Of a stretch of DNA of 64,000 bases, positions 18,062-24,986 are shown piece after piece. The DNA comes from Paraferrimonas sp. SM1919 (lineage in GTDB: Bacteria; Pseudomonadota; Gammaproteobacteria; Enterobacterales; Shewanellaceae). Location: positions 1 through 64,000 of the forward strand of contig NZ_WINH01000007.1 in the NCBI RefSeq assembly GCF_010993985.1, in the 5' to 3' direction. The notes beneath the pieces are model-generated. The model was not told the origin of the DNA. It worked only from the letters and a program-made list of their open reading frames with translations, and did not search any database. Made by a program: the position numbers and the translations under genes. Every line of letters starts with the position of its first letter. Position 1 is the first letter of the stretch.

Positions 18062-18914
18062 GATATTGTTTTCCTTTTGCTAACATTTCATCAGTACCCA
18101 ACAACTGATTAAGCTGAGCAAGGTTGAGCATAGAAGTCGCATAGGCCTTGGTTGAGCCATTTTCTTTTAAAGATTTAAGAAAGTTCTGTGCCATAAAGGT
18201 GTAAGCTCTAACCATGGCACCTGGAAAAATGACCAGCTTATAGCCCATTTCTTGGAGTTCTTTAGCACTTGATATAGGGGTTGAGCCACCCTCAACCATG
18301 TTAGCCAATAATGGTGTTTTATCTCGGAAGTAATCATTCATCAGTTGCATTTGCTCTAGGTTCTCAGGGGCTTCAATAAATAGTACATCTGCCCCAGCTT
18401 CATGGAAGGCTTCAGCCCTATCCATAGCATCCTCAAAACCGTTTACACCAATCGCATCTGTTCTGGCGATAATTAAGGTGTTGTCACTGGCGCGAGCGTC
18501 TACGGCAGATTTAATTTTCCCTACCATTTCATCTTTAGAGACTAATGTTTTCCCCTTTAAGTGGCCACATCGTTTAGGCATCATTTGGTCTTCAAGTTGA
18601 ATGGCGCTTGCCCCCATACGCTCAAACAGGCGCACGGTTCGGTGTACGTTCAAAGCGTTACCAAAGCCAGTATCTGCATCGACAATAATTGGCAAATCTA
18701 CACGTTCACGAATAACCGCAATAGTCTCAGCGACTTCGTTCATTGATATTAAGCCGATATCTGGGCGTCCAAAGCGGGTATAGGCAATAGAGGCTCCTGA
18801 TAGATACATTGCATTAAATCCTGCTTGCTCAATCATGCAGGCACTCAGGGCATCGTATCCACCCGGAGCCAATAAGATTTCATCTGCCATTAACCGTTGT
18901 TTTAAATTATTCAT
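18051..18914 (-). CDS. Isocitrate lyase/PEP mutase superfamily C-C lyase (dimethylmalate- or methylisocitrate-lyase-like)
   Basis: This 287-aa TIM barrel cleaves 2-hydroxy diacids to pyruvate or oxo products plus a carboxylate. Signature residues are D79 and D81 (VDADTGFG), the metal-binding ED (QLEDQ) and the catalytic-loop KRCGH with C116, typical of lyases rather than phosphonate mutases. Its ATG follows the stop of the small hydratase subunit directly (TAAATG), so the products are probably made together. Pairing with a two-subunit aconitase-type hydratase matches dimethylmaleate hydratase plus 2,3-dimethylmalate lyase. A methylisocitrate lyase is less likely, because no methylcitrate synthase or AcnD/PrpF is present. 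A paralogue lies at 51988-52845. Confidence 0.88.
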   Translation of the reverse strand: MNNLKQRLMADEILLAPGGYDALSACMIEQAGFNAMYLSGASIAYTRFGRPDIGLISMNEVAETIAVIRERVDLPIIVDADTGFGNALNVHRTVRLFERMGASAIQLEDQMMPKRCGHLKGKTLVSKDEMVGKIKSAVDARASDNTLIIARTDAIGVNGFEDAMDRAEAFHEAGADVLFIEAPENLEQMQLMNDYFRDKTPLLANMVEGGSTPISSAKELQEMGYKLVIFPGAMVRAYTFMAQNFLKSLKENGSTKAYATSMLNLAQLNQLLGTDEMLAKGKQYHGS

Positions 18915-19412
18915 TTATGAGTTTCCATGTTTGGCAGTCAGATATGGCATTAAGCCTCCCGCTTCAACAATCGCCATTAGTTGACTTGGGATAGCGCTTC
19001 CTTGCAGTTGTGAGCCATCCGAGAGGTTGGTTATTATTCCAGTGGTGATATCAATCTGCAGCCGATCGTTATCTTTTATGGGCGATAAATCTGGGCATTC
19101 AATTACAGGTAAGCCTAAGTTGAGGGCGTTACGATAAAAAATGCGAGCAAAAGACTCCGCAACCACGGCTTTAATACCTAATTCAATCAATACTTGAGCG
19201 GCCTGTTCTCTGGAAGAGCCAATACCAAAACCGATACCCGCAACTAGGATGTCACCATGCTGTACTGATTTGGCAAAGTTTTCATCAATCGCCTCGAGGC
19301 AGTGTTGTGCCATCTCCGTTAAAGGTGACTTCATATAAGGACCAGGAGCGAGTAGGTCAGTATCGATATTGTCACCAAAGCGCCATACTTTTCCACTAAA
19401 TGTTGTTTTCAT
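18915..19412 (-). CDS. Aconitase-type hydratase, small subunit (LeuD/DmdB-like)
   Basis: This is a 165-aa swivelling domain, with the start at 19412 where AAGGA lies seven bases upstream; a longer frame from 19466 overlaps the large-subunit gene. Motifs are WRFGDNIDTDLLAPGPYM near the N-terminus and GFGIGSSREQAA, the substrate-binding loop of the small subunit. It assembles with the large subunit encoded 10 bases upstream. The NIDTD and GIGSSRE pattern and the short length place it with archaeal-type isopropylmalate, homoaconitate or dimethylmaleate hydratases rather than enterobacterial LeuD (about 200 aa). Confidence 0.9.
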   Translation of the reverse strand: MKTTFSGKVWRFGDNIDTDLLAPGPYMKSPLTEMAQHCLEAIDENFAKSVQHGDILVAGIGFGIGSSREQAAQVLIELGIKAVVAESFARIFYRNALNLGLPVIECPDLSPIKDNDRLQIDITTGIITNLSDGSQLQGSAIPSQLMAIVEAGGLMPYLTAKHGNS

Positions 19413-19422
19413 TACGGTGTCC

Positions 19423-20688
19423 TTAGAGGTATTTTCTGGGGTCAGTAATTCTGCCTGCGATGGCACTGGCGGCGACAGAGTAAGGCGATCCTAGGTATAC
19501 GTTGGCGTCTTTTGAGCCCATTCTTCCTTTAAAATTTCTAGAGGTGGATGAGAGGCAGTTCTCGCCGGCGGCGATAGCGCCTGCGCCCATGCCGGCACAG
19601 GCACCACAACCGCTTGGTAAAATAATCGCACCGGCTTCGGTTAGGGTTTGTAAGGTGCCATCTAGGGAAGCTTGGTGCAGCATCAGTTGAGAAGCGGGAG
19701 CCACCAATAAGCGGGTGCCTTGAGCCACCTTATGGCCTTTTAACACTTTGGCGGCCATTTGCATGTCGCTGAGCTTGGCTCCAGTACAGGCGCCAATATA
19801 GGCTTGGTGGATTTTCACTTTACCAATAGCGTCAATTGCATAGGTGTTTTCTGGCGAGTGCGGTGCGGCAATTTGAGGGCTTAATTCACAAGCATCGAAG
19901 TGGTAAATTGCTTCATATTGACAGTCGTCATCACTGCGCCAACTTAGTGCGTCTTGAGCTGGCGTTTTGCCTTTGTCTCGTAACCAATCAAGGGTGGTTT
20001 CATCAGCAGCAATGACACCGGTTTTTGCGCCCATCTCTGCGGTCATATTACACAGCACCATACGTTCTGGCATGCCCATGGTATCAATACATTCGCCAGC
20101 AAATTCAATGACCTTATAGTGATTATTTACTCCAAGTTCACGGCATAAAAACAGCATAATATCTTTAGCACTAACGCCATCTTGCAACTTACCATGCCAG
20201 TTAACTCGAATGGTTTGAGGTACGCGAATCCAGATTTCACCTGTAGCTAACACCCCTGTCATTTCAGTGGCACCGATGCCGACCATAAAGGTGCCAAAGG
20301 CACCGCCTGTTGGGGAGTGGGAATCGCCACCCACTAAAAACATGCCGGGCTCTAAGTGACCATGCTGGGGTAGCATCACATGACAAATGCCCTGCATATC
20401 GTAAAAATGTTCAATGTTGTTTGTTTCAGCCCAGTCCCTTGTGAGTGCTAATATTTCAGCACTTTCTGTATCGGTAGCAGGGACATAGTGATCGCTGACT
20501 AAGACGATTTTTTTAGGATCAAATACTTTGGCATTAAGGTGTGCTAGCCTATCCTTAACTCGACGTGGACCGCTGGAATCGTGCATCAGTACTTTGTCCA
20601 CTTTACAGGTAACAATCTCCCCTGGTTGAGGCATACTATGACCGCTTACTCGGCTAATTATTTTCTGCGCTAGGGTTTGCTTAGACAT
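19423..20688 (-). CDS. Aconitase-type hydratase, large subunit (LeuC/DmdA-like)
   Basis: This 421-aa Fe-S hydro-lyase subunit has cysteine ligands C301 (GACTG), C361 and C364 (SGCGACAG) for a [4Fe-4S] cluster. Other marks are GGDSHSPTGGAFGTFMVG and the C-terminal GRMGSKDANVYLGSPY. The family isomerises or hydrates isopropylmalate, homoaconitate, citraconate or dimethylmaleate. It heads the operon LeuC-like, LeuD-like, C-C lyase, VOC. No leuA or leuB is present, and the lyase follows, which favours a catabolic hydratase giving a 2-alkylmalate for cleavage. It is divergent from an enoyl-CoA hydratase gene, with a 163-base shared upstream region. Confidence 0.9.
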   Translation of the reverse strand: MSKQTLAQKIISRVSGHSMPQPGEIVTCKVDKVLMHDSSGPRRVKDRLAHLNAKVFDPKKIVLVSDHYVPATDTESAEILALTRDWAETNNIEHFYDMQGICHVMLPQHGHLEPGMFLVGGDSHSPTGGAFGTFMVGIGATEMTGVLATGEIWIRVPQTIRVNWHGKLQDGVSAKDIMLFLCRELGVNNHYKVIEFAGECIDTMGMPERMVLCNMTAEMGAKTGVIAADETTLDWLRDKGKTPAQDALSWRSDDDCQYEAIYHFDACELSPQIAAPHSPENTYAIDAIGKVKIHQAYIGACTGAKLSDMQMAAKVLKGHKVAQGTRLLVAPASQLMLHQASLDGTLQTLTEAGAIILPSGCGACAGMGAGAIAAGENCLSSTSRNFKGRMGSKDANVYLGSPYSVAASAIAGRITDPRKYL

Positions 20689-20851
20689 GTTACTTCCCTG
20701 TTTTTCTTGCTAAATGGCAAATCGGTTAGAATTTTATTAGGGGGCTTTGAGCCAATAAGGTTAAATGGTTTATAGACCCTAAATTCATGGTGCATGAAAG
20801 CAGCAGCTAATTACAATCAGGCAGGCATAGCGACAAGGAATTTTTTGATTA
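20689..20851. promoter_or_regulatory. Divergent promoter region of the hydratase/lyase operon and ech-azlCD
   Basis: These 163 bases separate two oppositely transcribed catabolic units and must hold both promoters. I could not assign -35 and -10 boxes or an operator with confidence, and no regulator gene is adjacent. Confidence 0.4.
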
Positions 20852-21619
20852 ATGTCAACACTACAACTTGAAATATCAGGCGTTATTGCCACCATAACCC
20901 TTAATAGGGCGGATAAGTCCAATGCGCTCAACGCTCAGATGTGGCAAAGCTTAATAGAGCATTGTCAAACCGTTAACCAATCCAATGCTAAAGTATTAGT
21001 GTTGCAGGCCAAGGGCTCGAGGGCTTTTAGTGCTGGTGCGGATATTGCTGAGCTGAAAAGTATAATTAATCACCCTAAACAGATGCGCACTAATAACGAG
21101 TTAGTGCAGCTTGCTCAGCAAAAGCTAGAGCAATTAACTATCCCTACCATTGCCCTGATTGATGGTATTTGTATGGGTGGCGGCGTAGGTATTGCTTGTG
21201 CTTGTGATTATCGAATTGCTACATCACAATCTAAATTTGCCATTACTCCTGCTAAACTTGGTTTGCTTTACTCTATTGAAGACTCGAGACGTCTCGTCAA
21301 TCTTATTGGAATTGCCAAAGCGAAAGAGTTGTTGCTGTTTAACCGCACTTTATTAGCTGTCGATGCCCTAAATTTTGGGCTGGTTAATCAAGTGGTTGAG
21401 TCAGAGCAATTGCATTCGGCCGCACAGCAGTTGATTGAGCATACCTTGCAGCTTAGCCGTACTTCATTATCTGGCATTAAAGCGACCTTAGGCTACCTTG
21501 GACAAACCAATACTCTCGCAGCAGCTGATGTACGCGCCCTTTTTGATCGTGCCTTTGAAGGGGAAGATTTTCAAGAAGGGGCAGCGGCCTTTATGGATAA
21601 GCGCCCAGCGGAATTTTAA
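20852..21619 (+). CDS. Enoyl-CoA hydratase/isomerase family protein
   Basis: This 255-aa crotonase-fold enzyme has SNALNAQMW, the oxyanion-hole segment RAFSAGADIAEL and CMGGGVGIACACDYRIA. The segment normally reading PExxLGLxPxxGG is TPAKLGLLYSIEDSRRL, so the usual Glu there is Ala. Substrate or reaction may therefore differ from a standard hydratase, for example isomerase, decarboxylase or thioesterase. Its stop overlaps the azlC start by one base. It is divergent from the hydratase/lyase operon and may act on a CoA ester in the same pathway. Confidence 0.85.
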   Translation: MSTLQLEISGVIATITLNRADKSNALNAQMWQSLIEHCQTVNQSNAKVLVLQAKGSRAFSAGADIAELKSIINHPKQMRTNNELVQLAQQKLEQLTIPTIALIDGICMGGGVGIACACDYRIATSQSKFAITPAKLGLLYSIEDSRRLVNLIGIAKAKELLLFNRTLLAVDALNFGLVNQVVESEQLHSAAQQLIEHTLQLSRTSLSGIKATLGYLGQTNTLAAADVRALFDRAFEGEDFQEGAAAFMDKRPAEF

Positions 21620-22314
21620 TGACACAATCGGTTTTTAGGGGCATCAAAGATATGGTGCCATTATCTGTGGCAGTGATCCCCTGGGGCGTTCTTTGTGGCG
21701 CGTTAGCGATGGAATTAGGTTTATCGGTTTGGCAAGCCCAAGCTATGTCGCTGTTAATTTTTGCAGGGGCGGTGCAGTTGGCCTTTGTGGGTGGCTACAC
21801 GGGTCCCCCATCAGCCATTGCAATGCTTAACTCTTCATTAGTGATCAGTTCTAGGCATTTACTTTATAGTGCGGTGATGCGCCAGCATGTGATTACATTG
21901 CCTTGGTATAAACGGGCGATATTTGCGTTTGTTCTTACCGATGAGATGTTTGCCTTATCCCAAAAACAACTGGTTGATGACAAACAATTTGATTACGGTT
22001 ATGCCTTAAGTTCTGGCTTTATGTTTTATGTCAGCTGGAATCTGGCAACATTAGCCGGCATCATCATTGGGAATAGTATTCCTAACCTTGAGCATTTTGG
22101 CTTTGAGTTTGCGGTAGCGGCGACATTTATCGCCTTAGTCGTGCCTATGGTAAAGGATAAGCCCATGGTATTGGCGGTAACTGTGAGTGCTGCAGTAGCC
22201 CTTGTGTATGACTATTTATCAATAGCCAACGGCTTAATTGTGGCGACGTTTTCTGGAATGTTGGCAGGCTTTATCTCCTCCGAAATACAGCTAAAAGGAA
22301 AGGATAATGGATAA
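21619..22314 (+). CDS. azlC: AzlC-type branched-chain amino acid exporter, large subunit
   Basis: This 231-aa membrane protein has the family N-terminus VFRGIKDMVPLSVAVIPWGVLCGALA and several helices. With AzlD it forms an exporter like YgaZH of E. coli, which moves L-valine and related amino acids. It overlaps the enoyl-CoA hydratase by one base and azlD by 8 bases, so all three are one operon. Export of a branched acid or amino acid related to the nearby pathway is an inference. Confidence 0.92.
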   Translation: MTQSVFRGIKDMVPLSVAVIPWGVLCGALAMELGLSVWQAQAMSLLIFAGAVQLAFVGGYTGPPSAIAMLNSSLVISSRHLLYSAVMRQHVITLPWYKRAIFAFVLTDEMFALSQKQLVDDKQFDYGYALSSGFMFYVSWNLATLAGIIIGNSIPNLEHFGFEFAVAATFIALVVPMVKDKPMVLAVTVSAAVALVYDYLSIANGLIVATFSGMLAGFISSEIQLKGKDNG

Positions 22315-22627
22315 CCTATGGTGGCTATTATTAGCAATAGCCGGGATCACCTTTGGTTGTCGTTATTTCTTTTTAAGCCCGCATTTGCCCTTTAAACTAG
22401 GGCCAAGGGCGCAGCGCTTTTTAAGCTTTAGCGCGCCCTGTGTATTAACCGCGATGACCGCACCAATACTTTTTCAATCAAGCTCAGGCAATTGGATTAA
22501 CCCATTAACGAGCCCTTATTTTCTAGCAGGGCTTATAGCCATCGGTTTGAGTTTAAAGCTGAAAAACACGCTACTGGTCATCGTGCTCGCCATGGTCAGT
22601 TTTGTCGGATTGAAAGTCATGCTGTAA
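22307..22627 (+). CDS. azlD: AzlD-type exporter small subunit
   Basis: This is a 106-aa hydrophobic protein with about three to four helices, containing GCRYFFLSPHLPFKLGPRAQRFL and a short conserved SAPCVLTAM segment as in AzlD/YgaH. It works with AzlC, whose gene overlaps it by 8 bases. Its stop codon is directly followed by the duplicated nitroreductase-end sequence that opens the accessory island. Confidence 0.9.
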   Translation: MDNLWWLLLAIAGITFGCRYFFLSPHLPFKLGPRAQRFLSFSAPCVLTAMTAPILFQSSSGNWINPLTSPYFLAGLIAIGLSLKLKNTLLVIVLAMVSFVGLKVML

Positions 22628-22799
22628 AAAGGGAGTCACTGCGTGACTTAGAGGGCACTTCGTTGCGAAGCCACCCTCGACTCTCAAGACTGATTTAATG
22701 CTTAAAAATTACAGAATCGTTTTCAACACGTTGGCGTTCACCATAAACGCCTTCATCGGTGCGTTTACCGCAGCTGATGATCATAGTGATATCGACATT
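22627..22799. repeat. 173-bp duplication of the nitroreductase 3' region, copy A
   Basis: This stretch matches 25596-25768 with about 10 mismatches and no gaps by hand alignment. It includes the intergenic hairpin region and the last 34 codons of the nitroreductase gene. Homology ends at 22799, where the first terminal-repeat element begins. The two copies bracket the accessory island as direct repeats 2969 bases apart. Confidence 0.9.
22695..22799 (-). pseudogene. 3' fragment of a nitroreductase gene
   Basis: Read on the minus strand it encodes NVDITMIISCGKRTDEGVYG and on to QRVENDSVIFKH and a stop, identical in protein to the end of the intact gene at 25664. All coding differences between the copies are synonymous. 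It is therefore either the remnant of a second, once functional paralogue or an old duplication, not a random recent copy. Confidence 0.85.
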
Positions 22800-22807
22800 G
22801 GCGTTTT

Positions 22808-23098
22808 ATTAATCTAAGCCACCCATTATTAATCAATTAGTTACACAGCTAAAGTTTGAGAGTAAGTTGACCATGGTTGATGATGGTATTGCTCAGTAGT
22901 TATAGGAAGTAATATTTAATATTGCTTCCTATTTGCGTGATTTTGTGGATTTAAGCGTCTATTCACCCTAAATAAAGCAGCACTAACCCAAATAACTGTG
23001 GGTGTAAATGCTTACTTTATCATTCTATTAACGAAGGGTGTCCTTGTTGTTTTACTTACAATACTATTCCCAATTAATTATGACTGTCTATATGTACC
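22808..23098. repeat. Degenerate terminal-inverted-repeat element
   Basis: The left end (ATTAATCTAAGCCACCCATTATTAATCAAT) corresponds to the left ends at 24621 and 25337, and a right end (ATTAATTATGACTGTCTATA) lies at 23073-23092. The interior only weakly resembles the 256-bp element (a GTCTATTCA block remains). No gene is visible inside apart from the transposase fragment overlapping its right end. It appears to be an older, decayed relative. Confidence 0.55.
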
Positions 23099-23209
23099 AT
23101 GGGTGTATTTATCAAATCCGCACAGGAAAGCACGACTAACAACACGGCTAGTGATGTGATAATAAGGAGTATCTTCAACTGAAATTAACGTACTACGGGG
23201 TCTAGGCAT
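23078..23209 (-). pseudogene. N-terminal remnant of a REP-associated (Y1-type) tyrosine transposase
   Basis: A perfect AGGAGG ribosome-binding site precedes an ATG at 23209. The frame reads MPRPRSTLISVEDTPYYHIT, continues SRVVSRAFLCGFDKYTHG and stops at 23078 inside a repeat end. This matches the start of RAYT/Y1 transposases (MxRPRxxxIsxxDTPYYH, SRCVRRxFLCG). The rest, including the HUH motif and catalytic tyrosine, is missing. The truncation joins straight to a TATGACTGTCTATATG repeat end. It shows what kind of enzyme probably mobilised the repeats here. Confidence 0.8.
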
Positions 23210-23264
23210 GGCTACCTCCTACAACTCGCTATAAAACAAGTTTAGTAGGAGGCTGAAAAAGCAG

Positions 23265-23292
23265 CAATTAATTATGGGTGTCTATTGTGTGC
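23265..23292. repeat. Right-end repeat (ATTAATTATGGGTGTCTAT type)
   Basis: This is a copy of the island right-end motif CAATTAATTATGGGTGTCTA, directly downstream of the small-gene pair at 23320-23929. Confidence 0.75.
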
Positions 23293-23319
23293 CACTTTAT
23301 TTGTTTTATTTCTTTTTAT

Positions 23320-23553
23320 TTATATAAATAAATATCCTAAAGTTAAACATGCAAACAGTAGCATTGTGCAGTTATACAAAGCCTCATGGGTACTTCTATA
23401 GTTTCTAACTCTTATCAAAAGAAACATCGATATAAAAATAATAATCAGGTAAACACCATCATTTATCCACCCACACACAAACATATAAAGCAAGCCTAAC
23501 CAATAACTGGCAGGAATAATAATAGCAAGAATAGACTTCGCATTATTCTTCAT
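23320..23553 (-). CDS. Small membrane protein, candidate immunity protein
   Basis: This is a 77-aa protein with three hydrophobic stretches (about 7-28, 30-46 and 58-76) and no recognised family. Its ATG lies inside the last codons of the upstream gene (11-base overlap), with GAGGAG as ribosome-binding site within that gene's end, so translation is coupled. A small membrane protein tightly coupled behind a gene fragment resembling a toxin tip is the usual arrangement of an immunity gene. The function is an inference from context. Codon use is AT-rich compared with the flanking core genes. Confidence 0.6.
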   Translation of the reverse strand: MKNNAKSILAIIIPASYWLGLLYMFVCGWINDGVYLIIIFISMFLLIRVRNYRSTHEALYNCTMLLFACLTLGYLFI

Positions 23554-23929
23554 ACTTCAACTCCTCTATAGATTCTCCCAAAAGAATATAATCGAAAACT
23601 CCGGCTATTCCCGCACCAGCGACGCCAACTTCATGCATATAATCACCTAACAGTGCTGTTGACTTACCAAATTTATTAGCAGCCATTCCAGCCCCTAGAC
23701 GCCCGTTTAATCTACCTAATACATAACAAGTCTTCGAATCATCCTTCATAGCTAATGACCTTTCAAGGTTGTTCTCGACTAATAGAGATACTTCGCTTCT
23801 ATAGTTTTCATTAGCCATAAACTGATTTAGCTCAATGTCGAATATTTGTACTCTATTTAAAAAATCTGACTGAGCAGCATCACCATAAACTCCTGTTACT
23901 TTAGCTGATACATCATATGCACGACTCAC
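23543..23929 (-). CDS. Fragment resembling a toxin C-terminal region (orphan tip)
   Basis: This 128-aa frame begins at a GTG without a clear ribosome-binding site. The open frame extends without a stop into the repeat at 23943-23971, so it looks like the tail of a longer protein cut off by the repeat. It contains the tetrapeptide VENN (residues 51-54), the signature preceding toxin tips in contact-dependent inhibition proteins, though this may be chance. A Gly/Ala-rich, hydrophobic C-terminal region follows (GVAGAGIAGVFDYILLG). It overlaps the candidate immunity gene. Whether it is expressed is unknown. Confidence 0.5.
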   Translation of the reverse strand: MSRAYDVSAKVTGVYGDAAQSDFLNRVQIFDIELNQFMANENYRSEVSLLVENNLERSLAMKDDSKTCYVLGRLNGRLGAGMAANKFGKSTALLGDYMHEVGVAGAGIAGVFDYILLGESIEELKYEE

Positions 23930-23942
23930 GGCCTTAACATAG

Positions 23943-24002
23943 CAATTAACTATGGCTGTCTATATGTGTGCTTTAAACTGACAATTTGTTATGGGTGTCT
24001 CT
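23943..24002. repeat. Two right-end repeats in tandem
   Basis: CAATTAACTATGGCTGTCTA at 23943 and CAATTTGTTATGGGTGTCTC at 23982 are two variants of the island right end, 39 bases apart. They separate the two cassettes. Between 24003 and 24094 I see no gene. Confidence 0.7.
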
Positions 24003-24094
24003 GGATCTTTGTTATCGGGACAAACATGCCCCGACATGCAAACTGTGCCTTGACACCATTTGAGCGTCCATATATGTCCTTGTTAATTTATTAA

Positions 24095-24481
24095 TTAATC
24101 CAAATTTGGGATGCCTGATGCACCGTTCATCTTACTAATCTCCCACTTATTTCTGTCATCATATTCATAAAAGAAGTCATAATTATAATCAGAGTCAATT
24201 TTCAACAAACAAACACAAAATTCCTTTTCAAATTTCTTAAATAGCAATTCTTTTAAATGTTTAAAAGGCTCCATTATCGCAAATGTAAACTCATCATTAG
24301 CTTCATTAAATTCATAAAATGTGCCATTCCCATCATAGCCATAGATCATTTCAACCTTCCTTGCACCTGGCTCGGATTCAAACCTTAAGTAGGCCTCACT
24401 CCATTTTTCAGTGCTTTCTAAAGTGTAATTAATAAACTCTTTGGCAATAAACACTAAAGTATCATCTATATTGTTATTCAT
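24095..24481 (-). CDS. Acidic soluble protein, candidate immunity protein (DUF600/YezG-like)
   Basis: This is a 128-aa acidic, aromatic-rich protein with no signal or membrane segment. The pattern KVEMIYGYDGNGTFYEFNE, FKHLKELLFKK and NYDFFYEYDDRNKWE resembles DUF600/YezG-type immunity proteins, which neutralise nuclease toxin tips. It directly follows the gene tail at 24482-24618 (TAAATG junction) with AGGAAGAG as ribosome-binding site, the typical toxin-immunity order. Family assignment is by eye and should be taken as likely rather than proven. Confidence 0.65.
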   Translation of the reverse strand: MNNNIDDTLVFIAKEFINYTLESTEKWSEAYLRFESEPGARKVEMIYGYDGNGTFYEFNEANDEFTFAIMEPFKHLKELLFKKFEKEFCVCLLKIDSDYNYDFFYEYDDRNKWEISKMNGASGIPNLD

Positions 24482-24618
24482 TTAATCTCTTCCTAAATAT
24501 CCTGCACCATGCTCATTATCGAATGTTTGTCCGAAATGCTTAATGCGTTCGCTTCCATTGTAAACTTGATAAGACACGTGGACCCCGCCAGGTCTTCCGG
24601 TGTTAGGGTCTATATCAA
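24482..24618 (-). pseudogene. C-terminal remnant of a polymorphic toxin
   Basis: The minus-strand frame reads VDIDPNTGRPGGVHVSYQVY, then NGSERIKHFGQTF, and ends GAGYLGRD with TAA directly before the immunity ATG. The frame is cut by a stop inside the repeat that starts at 24621, leaving about 43 residues. DPNTGRPGG followed by a short beta-rich tail looks like the extreme C-terminus of a secreted nuclease-type toxin. There is no start codon, so it is a leftover of the toxin whose immunity gene survives next to it. Confidence 0.6.
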
Positions 24619-24620
24619 CA

Positions 24621-24876
24621 ATTAACTATAGCCACCCATTATTAATCAATAACTAACAACGCAAAATCTTGAACTTCAATCAAGCTTCATTCATGTTGGC
24701 CATACTCTGTGGTGCTTGGAAGTAAGGTTGAGCTTTATTGGCTTGGTTTGGTTACTTTAAGTATCTATTCATCAAAAATCACGCAACACTGTGAAACCGC
24801 AGGTGCAGTGCAAAATTTGAATAGATAAGTGGTGTGTTTACTCGAAAGCAATTAATTATGGGTGTCTATATGTGTG
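24621..24876. mobile_element. 256-bp MITE/REPIN-like element, copy 1
   Basis: It matches 25337-25592 over 256 bases with three mismatches and no gaps. The ends are imperfect inverted repeats: TATAGCCACCCATTATTAAT at the left and, read in reverse complement, TATAGACACCCATAATTAAT at the right. An inner inverted pair TATCTATTCA/TGAATAGATA can fold. It has no coding capacity. Ends like these also adjoin the transposase remnant at 23078, so a RAYT-type enzyme may act on them. Confidence 0.8.
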
Positions 24877-24900
24877 TTTTCAACGCGTTGGCGTTCACCA
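24877..24900. repeat. 24-bp piece of the nitroreductase 3' end
   Basis: This piece equals 22720-22743 with one mismatch and matches copy A better than the intact gene (it shares GCGTTCACC). It sits exactly between two right-end repeats (24849-24876 and 24899-24926), as if carried along by an earlier excision or recombination. Confidence 0.75.
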
Positions 24901-24926
24901 ATTAATTATGGCTGTCTATATGTATC
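24899..24926. repeat. Right-end repeat
   Basis: This is a further copy of the right-end motif (ATTAATTATGGCTGTCTATA), 50 bases after the right end of the 256-bp element, directly downstream of the gene at 24987-25301. Confidence 0.75.
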
Positions 24927-24986
24927 TTGCTAGTCATATTTATAAGACCAGAATTCAAGAAATTAACGATGCCTGGCCTTTATTAT

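Noticed and set aside
18051..18914. Methylisocitrate lyase (prpB) of the 2-methylcitrate cycle
   Set aside because: No prpC, acnD or prpF is nearby and the partner is a two-subunit hydratase; substrate specificity cannot be fixed from sequence alone.
18915..20688. Leucine biosynthesis isopropylmalate isomerase (leuCD)
   Set aside because: leuA and leuB are absent, a C-C lyase is coupled to the small subunit, and the proteins have the short archaeal/DmdAB-like form. The call remains open until a tree is made.
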